Source: an uncultured Bacilli bacterium (lineage in GTDB: Bacteria > Bacillota_I > Bacilli_A > ML615J-28 > CAG-698). From it: a stretch of DNA of 15,890 nt. Shown here piece by piece: positions 7,419 through 15,806 of the stretch (positions are counted from its first letter, which is position 1; each line of letters begins with the position of its first letter). The stretch lies in the NCBI GenBank assembly GCA_947627395.1, contig CANQVW010000023.1:1-15890 (forward strand). The letters run 5' to 3'. The notes below the pieces were generated by a model. That model was not told the origin of the DNA. It did not search any database and worked only from the letters and a program-made list of their open reading frames with translations. Both the position numbers and the translations under genes were made by a program.

Positions 7419-8234
7419 TTAATAAGCTACTTTAAGTTGATTGGAATTTTTCTTGTGAATTAGTCTTAGGCGATCAGCGATCATAGCAATAAACTCAGAA
7501 TTGGTAGGTTTTGATTTGTTATAGCTAATGGTATAGCTAAAAATTTTAGTAATTGTTTCAACATTTCCTCTAACCCATGCTACTTCAATAGCATGACGAA
7601 TGGCTCTTTCAACACGTGATGCAGTTGTTTTAAATTTGGTTGCAATTGTAGGATATAAAACTTTTGTAATTCCATTTAAAATATCAATATCATGATAAAC
7701 CAAACGAATTGCTTCACGAATGTATTGATATCCACGAATATGTGCTGGAACACCAATATCGTGTAATACATTGGTAATTTCTGTATCCAAATCAAATGTT
7801 TCCTGTTTTAAATGAACTGCTTGTGTTGAAATAAATTGTGGTTCACTCACTTTTTGACTTCTAATTTCATAAATAATGTCTAGCAAATAATTTAGATTGA
7901 CAGGCTTAATCATGAAATAATCTGCATGGTATTGCGAACATTTTTGCATTACCCGATCATTTGAGAAAGCAGTGATCACAATAATATTTTTAGGAACTTT
8001 ATATGCTGCTTTATTCATATTCAGTTCCTCTAATACTTTTAAGCCATCACATTTTGGCATAAAAATATCTAGAATAAGCACATCAACTTGTGCCGTTCTA
8101 AGTGCATTGAGTAGTTGAGCTCCATCGCCATAAGTTGCAACTACTTCCAAACTTTCTTCAGTATTAAAGAAAGTTGTTAACGTTTGAACTTGTTCTTTGC
8201 TGTCATCAGCAATCATCAGTTTCAACTTTTCCAT
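7419..8234 (-). CDS. spo0A: Sporulation transcription factor Spo0A
   Basis: A 271-residue response regulator, the master switch for entry into endospore formation. The receiver domain has the acidic pair D10-D11, phosphoacceptor D56 (in LILDIFMP), T88 and K110 (in MIKP). The C-terminal Spo0A DNA-binding domain is very well conserved: GVPAHIRGYQYIREAI, GITKVLYP, the recognition helix in TTASRVERAIRHAIEVAW, and the end motif KPTNSEFIAM. The ATG at 8234 is chosen because AAAGGA lies nine bases upstream; an in-frame TTG at 8258 would add eight residues but has no ribosome binding site. Normal-length Spo0A is typical of spore-formers and implies that the host sporulates or recently did. Unlike Bacillus, spo0A is not next to spoIVB or recN. 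It stands alone, converging on the 537-residue gene and divergent from the giant gene. Spo0A boxes upstream suggest autoregulation. Confidence 0.97.
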   Translation of the reverse strand: MEKLKLMIADDSKEQVQTLTTFFNTEESLEVVATYGDGAQLLNALRTAQVDVLILDIFMPKCDGLKVLEELNMNKAAYKVPKNIIVITAFSNDRVMQKCSQYHADYFMIKPVNLNYLLDIIYEIRSQKVSEPQFISTQAVHLKQETFDLDTEITNVLHDIGVPAHIRGYQYIREAIRLVYHDIDILNGITKVLYPTIATKFKTTASRVERAIRHAIEVAWVRGNVETITKIFSYTISYNKSKPTNSEFIAMIADRLRLIHKKNSNQLKVAY

Positions 8235-8257
8235 TTTCACCATTCCTTTCAGCTGCA

Positions 8258-8263
8258 ATTATA
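8258..8263 (-). promoter_or_regulatory. Candidate -10 box for spo0A
   Basis: TATAAT on the minus strand, with transcription start expected near 8251 and a short leader to the ATG at 8234. No good -35 hexamer stands 16-18 bases upstream (ATTCAT at best), so the promoter may depend on an activator or lie elsewhere in the region. Confidence 0.4.
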
Positions 8264-8336
8264 ATTTACTATTTTTTACCATGAATTTCAAGAGTATTTC
8301 TAAAAAAAAGTAAAATAAATGTTTTCAATTCCTTTT

Positions 8337-8344
8337 TTCGACAA
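8337..8344 (-). promoter_or_regulatory. Spo0A box (perfect consensus, minus strand)
   Basis: Plus-strand TTCGACAA, which is TTGTCGAA on the minus strand: 8 of 8 to the Spo0A-box consensus. It is about 100 bases upstream of the spo0A start codon and in the orientation of spo0A. Confidence 0.75.
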
Positions 8345-8361
8345 AAGAAAAAATAAAAAAA

Positions 8362-8378
8362 TTGTCGAAAATGTCGAA
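8362..8378 (+). promoter_or_regulatory. Tandem Spo0A boxes (plus strand)
   Basis: TTGTCGAA (8362-8369, perfect) and ATGTCGAA (8371-8378, 7 of 8), nine bases apart start to start, close to one helical turn. This is the tandem arrangement used by Spo0A dimers. They face the giant gene but lie about 140 bases before its predicted transcription start, and about 110 bases before the likely spo0A start on the other strand. Confidence 0.75.
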
Positions 8379-8506
8379 TTAAAAGAAAATTTTTTGAAAA
8401 AGAAGCCAAAAATAAAAAAATTGTCATTATAGAATATCCATTAGGAAAATATTGTTAAAAAAAACAAATGAAAATGAATGTTTTTTATCGCATTTCTTAA
8501 AAAATG

Positions 8507-8515
8507 TGTTATAAT
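8507..8515 (+). promoter_or_regulatory. Extended -10 promoter of the giant CvpA-repeat gene
   Basis: TGT-TATAAT (TATAAT at 8510-8515) with transcription start expected near 8522. A matching -35 hexamer is not evident at 17 bases, which is usual for extended -10 promoters but may also mean activator dependence. Confidence 0.55.
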
Positions 8516-8523
8516 TAAGTGTC

Positions 8524-8545
8524 ATTCTAAAATTTTAGGTAGAAT
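8524..8545 (+). repeat. Inverted repeat in the 5' leader of the giant gene
   Basis: ATTCTA (8524-8529) and TAGAAT (8540-8545) can form a stem. Alternatively the central palindrome CTAAAATTTTAG (8527-8538) can pair. It lies at the predicted start of the transcript, so it could be an operator or an mRNA-stabilising 5' hairpin. AT-rich context makes chance occurrence possible. Confidence 0.3.
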
Positions 8546-8570
8546 AAGATATTAAAGAAAGAGGTGCCTT

Positions 8571-11500
8571 ATGTTAAATTTAGATCCAGAACAAATATTA
8601 ATGTATTTTGATCTAGTCGTTTTAGGGATAATTTTACTATGTGCTATTGTTGGATTTATTCGTGGAACATATAAATCCATCTATTATTTTATTGTCACGT
8701 TGATTTTAATTGGTGGTGGATGGCTTTTGATGAATCCTGTTTCTAAAGCTCTTTTAAAAGTTGATTTATCCTTTTTAAATCTTAGTGTTGAGGGGATTGC
8801 AGTAACAACACCTAAAGATTTTTTACTTGAATATATAGCTCAATCGAATCCAAATGAATTAGGGTGGATTTTGGGTCAAAATGACTCCTATATGCAAGCT
8901 TTTATTTTTGGAATCGTAACAGTTGCTTTTCGCCTAATTTGGTTAATTGTTGTTGTTATTCTTTCTTTTACAATTTTTAGAATTATTAGTGGAATTATTT
9001 GGCTAATTATTCGTCCAAAGAAAAAAGATAAAAAGAAAAAGAAAAAAACCATTGGTTCAAGATTTGGTGGCATGGGAATAGGTACAGTTAAGGGAATATG
9101 TTATTCTTTATTGCTTGTTTTCCTATTTGCTGGTACAGCATCTGTTGTTGATAGCGTGAACCTTGTGATGAATGAACCACAAGAAGAAGCACTCATCATT
9201 ACAGGCAATACTGCAAGTCTTGTTGAACTATCCTATGAAGATACAAGTTTTTCGGACTCTTTAAGTGAATATCAAGATATTCTTGATTTACTCGGGGGAT
9301 ATAGAAATACCATTACGGGTAAAGTTTTTGGAGCTGTTGAATTTGGAAAGGCTGGATCTATTGATGAAATGATGTTTGATTCCATTTTTAGTATCAAAGG
9401 TAAAAATGGAAATATTCAATTACGTAGAGAATTAGCTATTATTGGAAAAGCATTTTCTTCCCCGGCTGTACAAGAAGTCATGAATGGTGAAGATTTTTCT
9501 ATTGAAAAATTGTTAGAATTAGATTCAAAAGATATCCAAGATATTTTTGATACACTTTCGGAATTAAAATTTATTAAAGTTTTAGTTCCAGTTGGAGTTG
9601 AATTTGTCATTTATTCAGATGTTTTAGGTGAAGAATTTGATGATATTAAAGAAGAATTAAAATCAAATTTCAAATCCATTATTGACGTGGATTATGCTCA
9701 TGATATTCAAAAGGTTGGTTATGCTTTTGCTGATTTGACAGAACTACTAGAAGATCAAGATTTAAGTAACATTGATTATTTTAATTTAGATTCAGAACTT
9801 GTTGAATCTATCCTTGGTCATGTCGGCGATTTAGATTTGTTAGAAGTTGTTGCTCCAATTGCCGTCTCCTATGTATTAAATATGGAAGATGTTAAATCCG
9901 CTTTTGAAGAAGCAGGTATTTCTATTGAATCGTTGCATTTAGAAGATTTAACAGGTAAAGATTGGCAAGATGAAATTGGTACAAATTTACCACAAATATA
10001 TTCCAAATTTAAAGAATTGGGAATTAAAATGGTAGACACTCAAATTAATTTTGATGAAGTTGATGTTGAAAAAGTTGATAGTTTATGTAAAGCTATTTTT
10101 GCATCTAAAATTTTATCTAATGCCGTTCCAGTTTTATCAAATTATGCAATTGAAACATTTTTGCCAGAAGAATATGCTGATATTATTGATACAACTATAT
10201 TTGAAGATGTAGTTTGGGAAACTGAATTGTCCAGTTTACTAAGTGCTGCTTTAGTTTTAGTTAAAACAGGGGTTATTAGTGAAAATGTTGATGATGTAAA
10301 TAGTGCTATTCAATCTTTATCCGATGCTGATATTCAACAATTAGGTACCTATGTATCTAAAAGTGTCATTATAACTCACCATTTAAATCCAATTGCCAAC
10401 ATGATTTTTGAACAAGCAGGATTTAAAGAAGGTACATTACAAGGATTAGATGAATCCAAGGGCGAAACATGGAATGAAACAGAAATATCTTCTTTATTCT
10501 TTGCAGTAAAAGATATATTTAGTACTGGAATTATTAATTCAAATGATCCAACATCTGTTTTATCTTCTTTAACAGATGAACAAATTGAAAGTTTAAGTAC
10601 ACATTTATCTGAATCTAAATTCATTACAAAAAATTTAAATCCGATTGTTGAACTTATTTTAGAAGAAACTGAATTTGGAAAGGGTTCATTGCAAGGATTG
10701 GATGAATCCAAAGATGAGAAATGGACTAAACTTGAAATTTCCTCTTTGTTTTATTCTATTAAAGACATTTTCGATACTGGAATTATTAATTCAGATGATC
10801 CTACAACTACTCTTTCTTCATTAACTGATGAACAAATTGAAGATTTAAGTACACATTTATCAGGATCGAGATTCATTACAAAAAATTTAAATTCAATTGT
10901 GGATATGATTTTAAAGGAAACTGAATTCGGAGAAGGTACATTACAAGGATTAGATGAATCCAAGGGCGAAACATGGAATAAAACAGAAATATCTTCTTTA
11001 TTCTTTGCAGTAAAAGATATATTTAGTACTGGAATTATTAATTCAGATGATCCTACAACTACTCTTTCTTCATTAACTGATGAACAAATTGAAGATTTAA
11101 GTACACACTTATCTGAATCTAAATTCGTTACAAAAAATTTAAATTCAATTGTGGATATGATTTTTAAGGAAACTGAATTCGGAGAAGGTACATTACAAGG
11201 TTTAGATGAATCCAAGGGAGAAAAATGGACAAAACCTGAAATTTCCTCTTTGTTTTATTCTATTAAAGACATTTTCGATACTGGAATTATTAATTCAGAT
11301 GATCCTACAGCTACTCTTTCTTCATTAACTGATGAACAAATTGAAGATTTAAGTACACATTTATCAGGATCGAGATTCATTACAAAAAACTTAAATCCAA
11401 TTTTAGATACAGTTATGAAGAATACTGCCGTAGATTTTACCTTAGAAGGATTGGATGAATCATTGAATGAAACATGGTCAAAACATGAAATATTTTCAGT

Positions 11501-14500
11501 ATTTAAATCTATTCAAATCTTAATGGCAAATAAAATCATTAGTGATTCAACATCTATTGAAACATTCTCTGAAATAGAGGATCAAGTTATTGAAGATTTA
11601 GCTCATTCTATTTATGGATCTATTTTCATGAGAAAAAATATGAGTCAACTACTTGAATCGGCAATGAAAAATGTGGATATAAAACTTGCAACCCTTACTA
11701 AAGATGAGTGGACAGTAACTGAAATTGATGCAATTTTCAAATCTATTAAAACTATTTCTAAAGAAAGTGAAGAAGGAGAAATTAAAGTTGAATCTTTCTT
11801 GAATTTAAATTCTAAAGATTTAGATACAGTCTTGCAATCTAAATTAATGAGAGATAGTATTAAAAATATGTTGGTTGACATGTCTCAGCCTGGAGAAGAA
11901 TTAGAAATCTTAAAAGGTGTCGAAGAAAACCCATCTAATAATAGCTATGTTTGGGATGATTTAATTACATCGACCACTCTCGTTACTAATCAAACAAACT
12001 TTGAAATTACAAAAGTTCAAAATGCTCAAAAATATTTCTTGTATGGTGATGATATTTTCTTAGGATCAACAAGTGAAACATCAATTTCAAAAAGTGATAT
12101 CCTACAAGAAAATGCTTCCTATACAGAGTATAAGGCTAAGGCACTTGTTGAAAGTGGTGAATTAAGACATGTTTTTGAAGCCATCTCTTGTTTAAAAATT
12201 AAAGATGTAAATCAATTCGATTTAGATTTAAAACAAGTTGTAACACATGAGGATCAAATGTTAGCTTCATACATACTTACAGAAACTGTTATTGATCAAA
12301 TTAGACAAGTTGCAAAGGATAATCCAGATATAATCATTCCAGAAGAATATCAAGAGGGTGGTGCTGGTTATTGGAGAGATTATTTAGATCATCAAGTGCA
12401 AAAAGATGGAGAACTTAAAAAGTTACTTCATGCACTAGATATTGCTCTTGGCATTTCTATTTCTGAAACACCGGTTTATGTAAATACAATTTCTGCTGAT
12501 TCAATTCAATTAAACCAATTAATTGATCATAAAGACGAAGTGTTATCTTCAGACATTATGTTTGCAACAGTTGTTGAAAAGATAAAGGAACAAAATGGCT
12601 CGTTAATTATTCCAAGTGACTACATGAGTGGTGATTATACTCTATGGAACCATCGAACAAAGGATGGCGAAATTGTTCGTGGTGAATTATATCGTTTATT
12701 AGATGCTGCTCAATACATTGTTGATTTCGAAAATAATAATTCTATCAATATTGATGTTGACCATATTTATTTAAATGATATCATTCTTCATCAGGATGAA
12801 ATATTATATTCTAAGATATTGTCAGCAACATTTGCAAATAATATCACTTCTTTGAAAGATGATGGTACATTAACCATTCCTGAGAAATATTTAAATGAAA
12901 ACTTTTCATCTGCTGAGTATAATTCATGGGAAAATGAATATAATCAAGGGCAAGCCACTTCATATGGTGAATTATCTAGATTACTAAATTCATTAAATGC
13001 TGCTTTGTCTATTGAACAAAATCCAAATATGACAATTCAAGAAATTGATGCAAATCACATCCATATTCATACGATTATTGAAAATCGTTCAGTTATTTTA
13101 TATTCTGATATTATGACAGCTACTATTGTAAATCAAATCAAAAATATTGAAAATGAATCTTTAACAATTCCTAATAAATATCAGAATGATGATATTACGC
13201 CATGGGAAAATCAATATGTAAATCATTCGGTATCCTCAAAAGACGCTATTGTAACAGAAGAAGGGGAATTATCTAGATTATTAAATGCAATTCAAATTGC
13301 ATTACATATTACTGAAGATTCTGAAAGTGATTTGAATAATATTAATGCTGATGATATTCAACTGTATACGATTATTAGTCAACGTCAAGATATTTTATAT
13401 TCTGATATTATGACAGCAACATTTGTCAATAATATTCAAAAGTTAGATGGCGATGGTTTGTCTATTCCAGATGAGTATAAAAATACAAATCCAAATTACA
13501 TGGAATTGTGGGCCAATGAATATGAATCTAAAGAAATTATTTCAAAAGAAGGAGAGCTTTCTAAGTTTTTAGGATCATTGGAAACAGCATTAGAATTATC
13601 CAATGATTCAAATATGAAAATTGATCAAATTAATGCTGATTCTGTTCGTTTAGCAGCAATTATTTATCAAAGTGATACTATTTTAGATTCTGAAGTTATG
13701 ACAGCAACATTTGTCAATAATATTCAAAAGTTAGATGGCGATGGTTTGTCTATTCCAGATGAATATAAAAATACAAATCCAAATTACATGGACAAATGGA
13801 AAAATGAACGAAATCAAGATGGTAAATTAGAGCGTAGAGAATTATCTTACTTTTTGACTGCTTTAGGTAAAGCTATGAATATTCAAGAAGATTCACAAAT
13901 GCATATTACAGATATTAATGCAACAGACATTGATTTAAATTCTATTATGAATGAAGATGATAGTACAATTGTTCTTCGTTCAATGGTATTGTCTGAAACA
14001 ATTAAAGCTGAAATTGTTAAAAATTCAAAAAAAGATAATTCAATTACATTACCTAATGGTTATGATTTTGAAGATGGTCCAAACTATATTGAATGGAATA
14101 ATGAGTATGATACAAATGGTGTTTTACTTGAAAGACATGAATTATCCTTCCTACTAGCTGGTTTAGCATACATTGTAGGTGGTGAAGAAATTAAAATAGA
14201 TGATATGAGCCACTTTGATTATAAAAACATATTTGGCGAACATCGTGACGATATTTTACATTCTAAAATTATTTGTGAAACTATTATTCATGAATTATTA
14301 AAACCTAATGTTTTAAAAGTTCCAGAATATGATTGTTATAGATTAAATTTAGATGATGATCGTAGTGCATGGTTAAATCAATATGAAACATTAAAAGTTC
14401 AAGACAAATTAGAATATAAAGTTACAACTTATGGGGAATTATCTTTCTTATTAGTGTCTTTAGAGCAATTATTAGGAGATAATCAAAGTCTCTTAGATAC

Positions 14501-15752
14501 CACAAATATCAATTATGAATTAATTTTTGATACTGAATTTAATCAAATTGCCTTACAATCTAAGGTTCTATCCGAGACCATTATTCACGTATTAACGAAA
14601 GAAGGAAATTTAGTCATTATCCCAAAAGGATATGGATTATCTGATGATGAAGCTGAAAGTGAAAGTTATCATCGTGATCATTGGTATAATCAATATGATG
14701 AACATAACACTTTGATTAAAGAAAATGAACTTGCTGCAATGATAAATGCATTTAATATAATATTAAATGATGACCAAAAGAGATCATTGGATAATATCAC
14801 CTTTAACAATGTCATCAACGCAGCAATTCCTAAAATACTTGATGAAAACAATAGAAGAACTGTTTTAAAATCATACGTCGTTTGTGAAAGCATTGTTTCT
14901 ATTTTAGGTGAACAAAAAGCTTTACAAGATCATATTAAGCAAGTATCGGAAACATCATCAAAAGACTTTAATAATCCTAATGATCGAAGTGTATGGTACG
15001 AGATTAGTGAAAAAGAAGATAGTATTTATGTTGCTGATCGAAAGGTTGCTGAAGATAGAGAATTGTGGAGCATATTATATGCAGCATCTAGACTACTAGG
15101 AGGAAGAAATATTACTGAAATCAATGAATTTAGTGTAGATGATTTGATGGAAATGGATCATCTAGATATTACTTATGATGTATCAAGTGCTCAAATTACA
15201 TCAAGTGAAATTGAAAAGATTCTAAATTCATATATTATGGAAAATGTTTTTGCTCATTTAGTTATTAATGAAGAAAATGGAATTCTTAATTCCTTTGTTA
15301 ATGCTGGATTTATTACTTCACCAACAGAACCAAATTGGTATCGCAATGATGGTACGCATGATGATCAAGAATATGATTTAAAAACATTCTTAGAATCTGT
15401 CTTCTTAATGAAAGGATATTTTAATTATAAGAATTTAACAGTATTTAATCCAACTCAATTACCTAACTTATTTAAAACGAATGAAGATATTGAAAAATTA
15501 GGTATTGCAATGGTAAATTCAAGAATATTCAAGTCCTCTATTGCGAATATGTATAATAGATTATTCGAATCTATTTATAAAGTTGCTCTTTTAACTGGTG
15601 CAAGTGGTAGAAGTTGGGATGAAGTAAAATTCGTACAAGATGAGTACGACCATATGAGCCAAAAAGACGCTTATAACAGGTTTGTTGAACAATTTAGTGA
15701 AATTATTGGTGTATTGAAAAGTGTTTCATTACCATCAGGAAAAGGGTTCTAA
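8571..15752 (+). CDS. Giant CvpA-anchored helical-repeat protein (2393 residues)
   Basis: Unrecognised giant protein. The N-terminus resembles CvpA-family membrane domains: hydrophobic segments at about 14-30, 37-54, 110-147 and 173-191, with a cytoplasmic KKKDKKKKKK stretch (150-159) and the G-x-G-x-x-K-G motif (169-175). By the positive-inside rule the remaining ~2200 residues lie outside the membrane. Residues ~285-1053 are about ten helical units of ~84 residues marked by W-x-x-x-E-[IL]; Trp recurs at 465, 549, 634 and 718. Residues 1139-1192 resemble a fibronectin-III domain. Residues 1196-~2300 are 11-12 units of ~97 residues starting [GR]-E-L-S-x-L-L. No LPxTG motif or C-terminal anchor is seen. 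GAGGTG precedes the ATG by about five bases. The gene is intact and divergent from spo0A. Function is unknown; an envelope-spanning scaffold, adhesin or sporulation-related surface protein are all possible. CvpA assignment is by pattern only. Confidence 0.85.
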   Translation: MLNLDPEQILMYFDLVVLGIILLCAIVGFIRGTYKSIYYFIVTLILIGGGWLLMNPVSKALLKVDLSFLNLSVEGIAVTTPKDFLLEYIAQSNPNELGWILGQNDSYMQAFIFGIVTVAFRLIWLIVVVILSFTIFRIISGIIWLIIRPKKKDKKKKKKTIGSRFGGMGIGTVKGICYSLLLVFLFAGTASVVDSVNLVMNEPQEEALIITGNTASLVELSYEDTSFSDSLSEYQDILDLLGGYRNTITGKVFGAVEFGKAGSIDEMMFDSIFSIKGKNGNIQLRRELAIIGKAFSSPAVQEVMNGEDFSIEKLLELDSKDIQDIFDTLSELKFIKVLVPVGVEFVIYSDVLGEEFDDIKEELKSNFKSIIDVDYAHDIQKVGYAFADLTELLEDQDLSNIDYFNLDSELVESILGHVGDLDLLEVVAPIAVSYVLNMEDVKSAFEEAGISIESLHLEDLTGKDWQDEIGTNLPQIYSKFKELGIKMVDTQINFDEVDVEKVDSLCKAIFASKILSNAVPVLSNYAIETFLPEEYADIIDTTIFEDVVWETELSSLLSAALVLVKTGVISENVDDVNSAIQSLSDADIQQLGTYVSKSVIITHHLNPIANMIFEQAGFKEGTLQGLDESKGETWNETEISSLFFAVKDIFSTGIINSNDPTSVLSSLTDEQIESLSTHLSESKFITKNLNPIVELILEETEFGKGSLQGLDESKDEKWTKLEISSLFYSIKDIFDTGIINSDDPTTTLSSLTDEQIEDLSTHLSGSRFITKNLNSIVDMILKETEFGEGTLQGLDESKGETWNKTEISSLFFAVKDIFSTGIINSDDPTTTLSSLTDEQIEDLSTHLSESKFVTKNLNSIVDMIFKETEFGEGTLQGLDESKGEKWTKPEISSLFYSIKDIFDTGIINSDDPTATLSSLTDEQIEDLSTHLSGSRFITKNLNPILDTVMKNTAVDFTLEGLDESLNETWSKHEIFSVFKSIQILMANKIISDSTSIETFSEIEDQVIEDLAHSIYGSIFMRKNMSQLLESAMKNVDIKLATLTKDEWTVTEIDAIFKSIKTISKESEEGEIKVESFLNLNSKDLDTVLQSKLMRDSIKNMLVDMSQPGEELEILKGVEENPSNNSYVWDDLITSTTLVTNQTNFEITKVQNAQKYFLYGDDIFLGSTSETSISKSDILQENASYTEYKAKALVESGELRHVFEAISCLKIKDVNQFDLDLKQVVTHEDQMLASYILTETVIDQIRQVAKDNPDIIIPEEYQEGGAGYWRDYLDHQVQKDGELKKLLHALDIALGISISETPVYVNTISADSIQLNQLIDHKDEVLSSDIMFATVVEKIKEQNGSLIIPSDYMSGDYTLWNHRTKDGEIVRGELYRLLDAAQYIVDFENNNSINIDVDHIYLNDIILHQDEILYSKILSATFANNITSLKDDGTLTIPEKYLNENFSSAEYNSWENEYNQGQATSYGELSRLLNSLNAALSIEQNPNMTIQEIDANHIHIHTIIENRSVILYSDIMTATIVNQIKNIENESLTIPNKYQNDDITPWENQYVNHSVSSKDAIVTEEGELSRLLNAIQIALHITEDSESDLNNINADDIQLYTIISQRQDILYSDIMTATFVNNIQKLDGDGLSIPDEYKNTNPNYMELWANEYESKEIISKEGELSKFLGSLETALELSNDSNMKIDQINADSVRLAAIIYQSDTILDSEVMTATFVNNIQKLDGDGLSIPDEYKNTNPNYMDKWKNERNQDGKLERRELSYFLTALGKAMNIQEDSQMHITDINATDIDLNSIMNEDDSTIVLRSMVLSETIKAEIVKNSKKDNSITLPNGYDFEDGPNYIEWNNEYDTNGVLLERHELSFLLAGLAYIVGGEEIKIDDMSHFDYKNIFGEHRDDILHSKIICETIIHELLKPNVLKVPEYDCYRLNLDDDRSAWLNQYETLKVQDKLEYKVTTYGELSFLLVSLEQLLGDNQSLLDTTNINYELIFDTEFNQIALQSKVLSETIIHVLTKEGNLVIIPKGYGLSDDEAESESYHRDHWYNQYDEHNTLIKENELAAMINAFNIILNDDQKRSLDNITFNNVINAAIPKILDENNRRTVLKSYVVCESIVSILGEQKALQDHIKQVSETSSKDFNNPNDRSVWYEISEKEDSIYVADRKVAEDRELWSILYAASRLLGGRNITEINEFSVDDLMEMDHLDITYDVSSAQITSSEIEKILNSYIMENVFAHLVINEENGILNSFVNAGFITSPTEPNWYRNDGTHDDQEYDLKTFLESVFLMKGYFNYKNLTVFNPTQLPNLFKTNEDIEKLGIAMVNSRIFKSSIANMYNRLFESIYKVALLTGASGRSWDEVKFVQDEYDHMSQKDAYNRFVEQFSEIIGVLKSVSLPSGKGF
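10233..11495 (+). repeat. 252-bp coding tandem repeats (about five copies)
   Basis: Units begin at SSL-type serines: 10233-10490 (86 codons, diverged), 10491-10742, 10743-10994 and 10995-11246 (84 codons each, nearly identical), and 11247-11495 (83 codons, diverging at its end). CTGGAATTATTAATTC recurs at 10525, 10777, 11029 and 11281, exactly 252 bases apart. Copies two and four share ETWN...LFFAVKDIFSTG, and copies three and five share EKWT...LFYSIKDIFDTG. A 504-bp dimer was therefore duplicated. Confidence 0.95.
12156..15371 (+). repeat. Second coding repeat family (~97-residue units, 11-12 copies)
   Basis: Units begin at a [GRN]-E-L motif at residues 1196, 1280, 1371, 1466, 1565, 1661, 1756, 1856, 1955, 2052 and 2163, with a degenerate twelfth at about 2268. 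The consensus is GELSxLLxAL, then an acidic I-x-x-I-x-A-[DN]-x-I-x-L segment, then IL-x-S-x-I-x-x-[AE]-T, then IP-x-x-Y and a W-x-x-[EQ]-Y. DNA identity is mostly low, so this array is older than the 252-bp repeats. Confidence 0.85.
13408..13504 (+). repeat. Near-identical 97-bp block, copy 1 (copy 2 at 13696-13792)
   Basis: 13408-13504 and 13696-13792 differ at one base (G13475 versus A13763, synonymous Glu) although the flanking units are well diverged. The offset is 288 bases, one repeat unit. The block encodes MTATFVNNIQKLDGDG and the following IPDEYKN segment. It looks like recent local gene conversion. Confidence 0.92.
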
Positions 15753-15774
15753 TTTTAGAGCCTTTTTCTTTTTT
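15745..15774 (+). terminator. Rho-independent terminator of the giant gene
   Basis: GGTTCTA (15745-15751) pairs with TAGAGCC (15756-15762), one G-T wobble, loop ATTT. T5-C-T6 follows. The stem overlaps the stop codon at 15750-15752. Confidence 0.8.
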
Positions 15775-15806
15775 AAAAAGAAAAGAAGAATGTAAGCATT
15801 TTTTTC

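Larger units (their letters stand above)
8235..8570. other. AT-rich divergent intergenic region between spo0A and the giant gene
   Basis: 336 bases without a gene. It holds the spo0A promoter region at the left, three Spo0A-box matches in the middle (8337-8378), long A/T runs (8341-8420), and the giant gene's promoter and leader at the right. I see no further ORF or structured RNA. Confidence 0.8.

Noticed and set aside
8327..8335. AAAGGAATT on the minus strand resembling a sigma-H -35 before spo0A
   Set aside because: No GAAT-type -10 stands at the required 11-13 base distance downstream.
8421..8428. TTGTCATT as a fourth Spo0A box
   Set aside because: It matches only five of eight positions and is likely chance in this AT-rich stretch.
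10376..11215. Two minus-strand ORFs (111 and 154 codons) with similar proteins
   Set aside because: They are antisense shadows of the 252-bp repeats; their similarity follows from the repeat, and they have no ribosome binding site or promoter.
10491..11495. Regular spaced repeats as a possible CRISPR array
   Set aside because: Units are 252 bases, contiguous, in frame and coding, without short repeats separated by unique spacers.
13951..14157. 68-codon plus-strand ORF inside the giant gene
   Set aside because: It is an alternative frame of the repeat region with no ribosome binding site.
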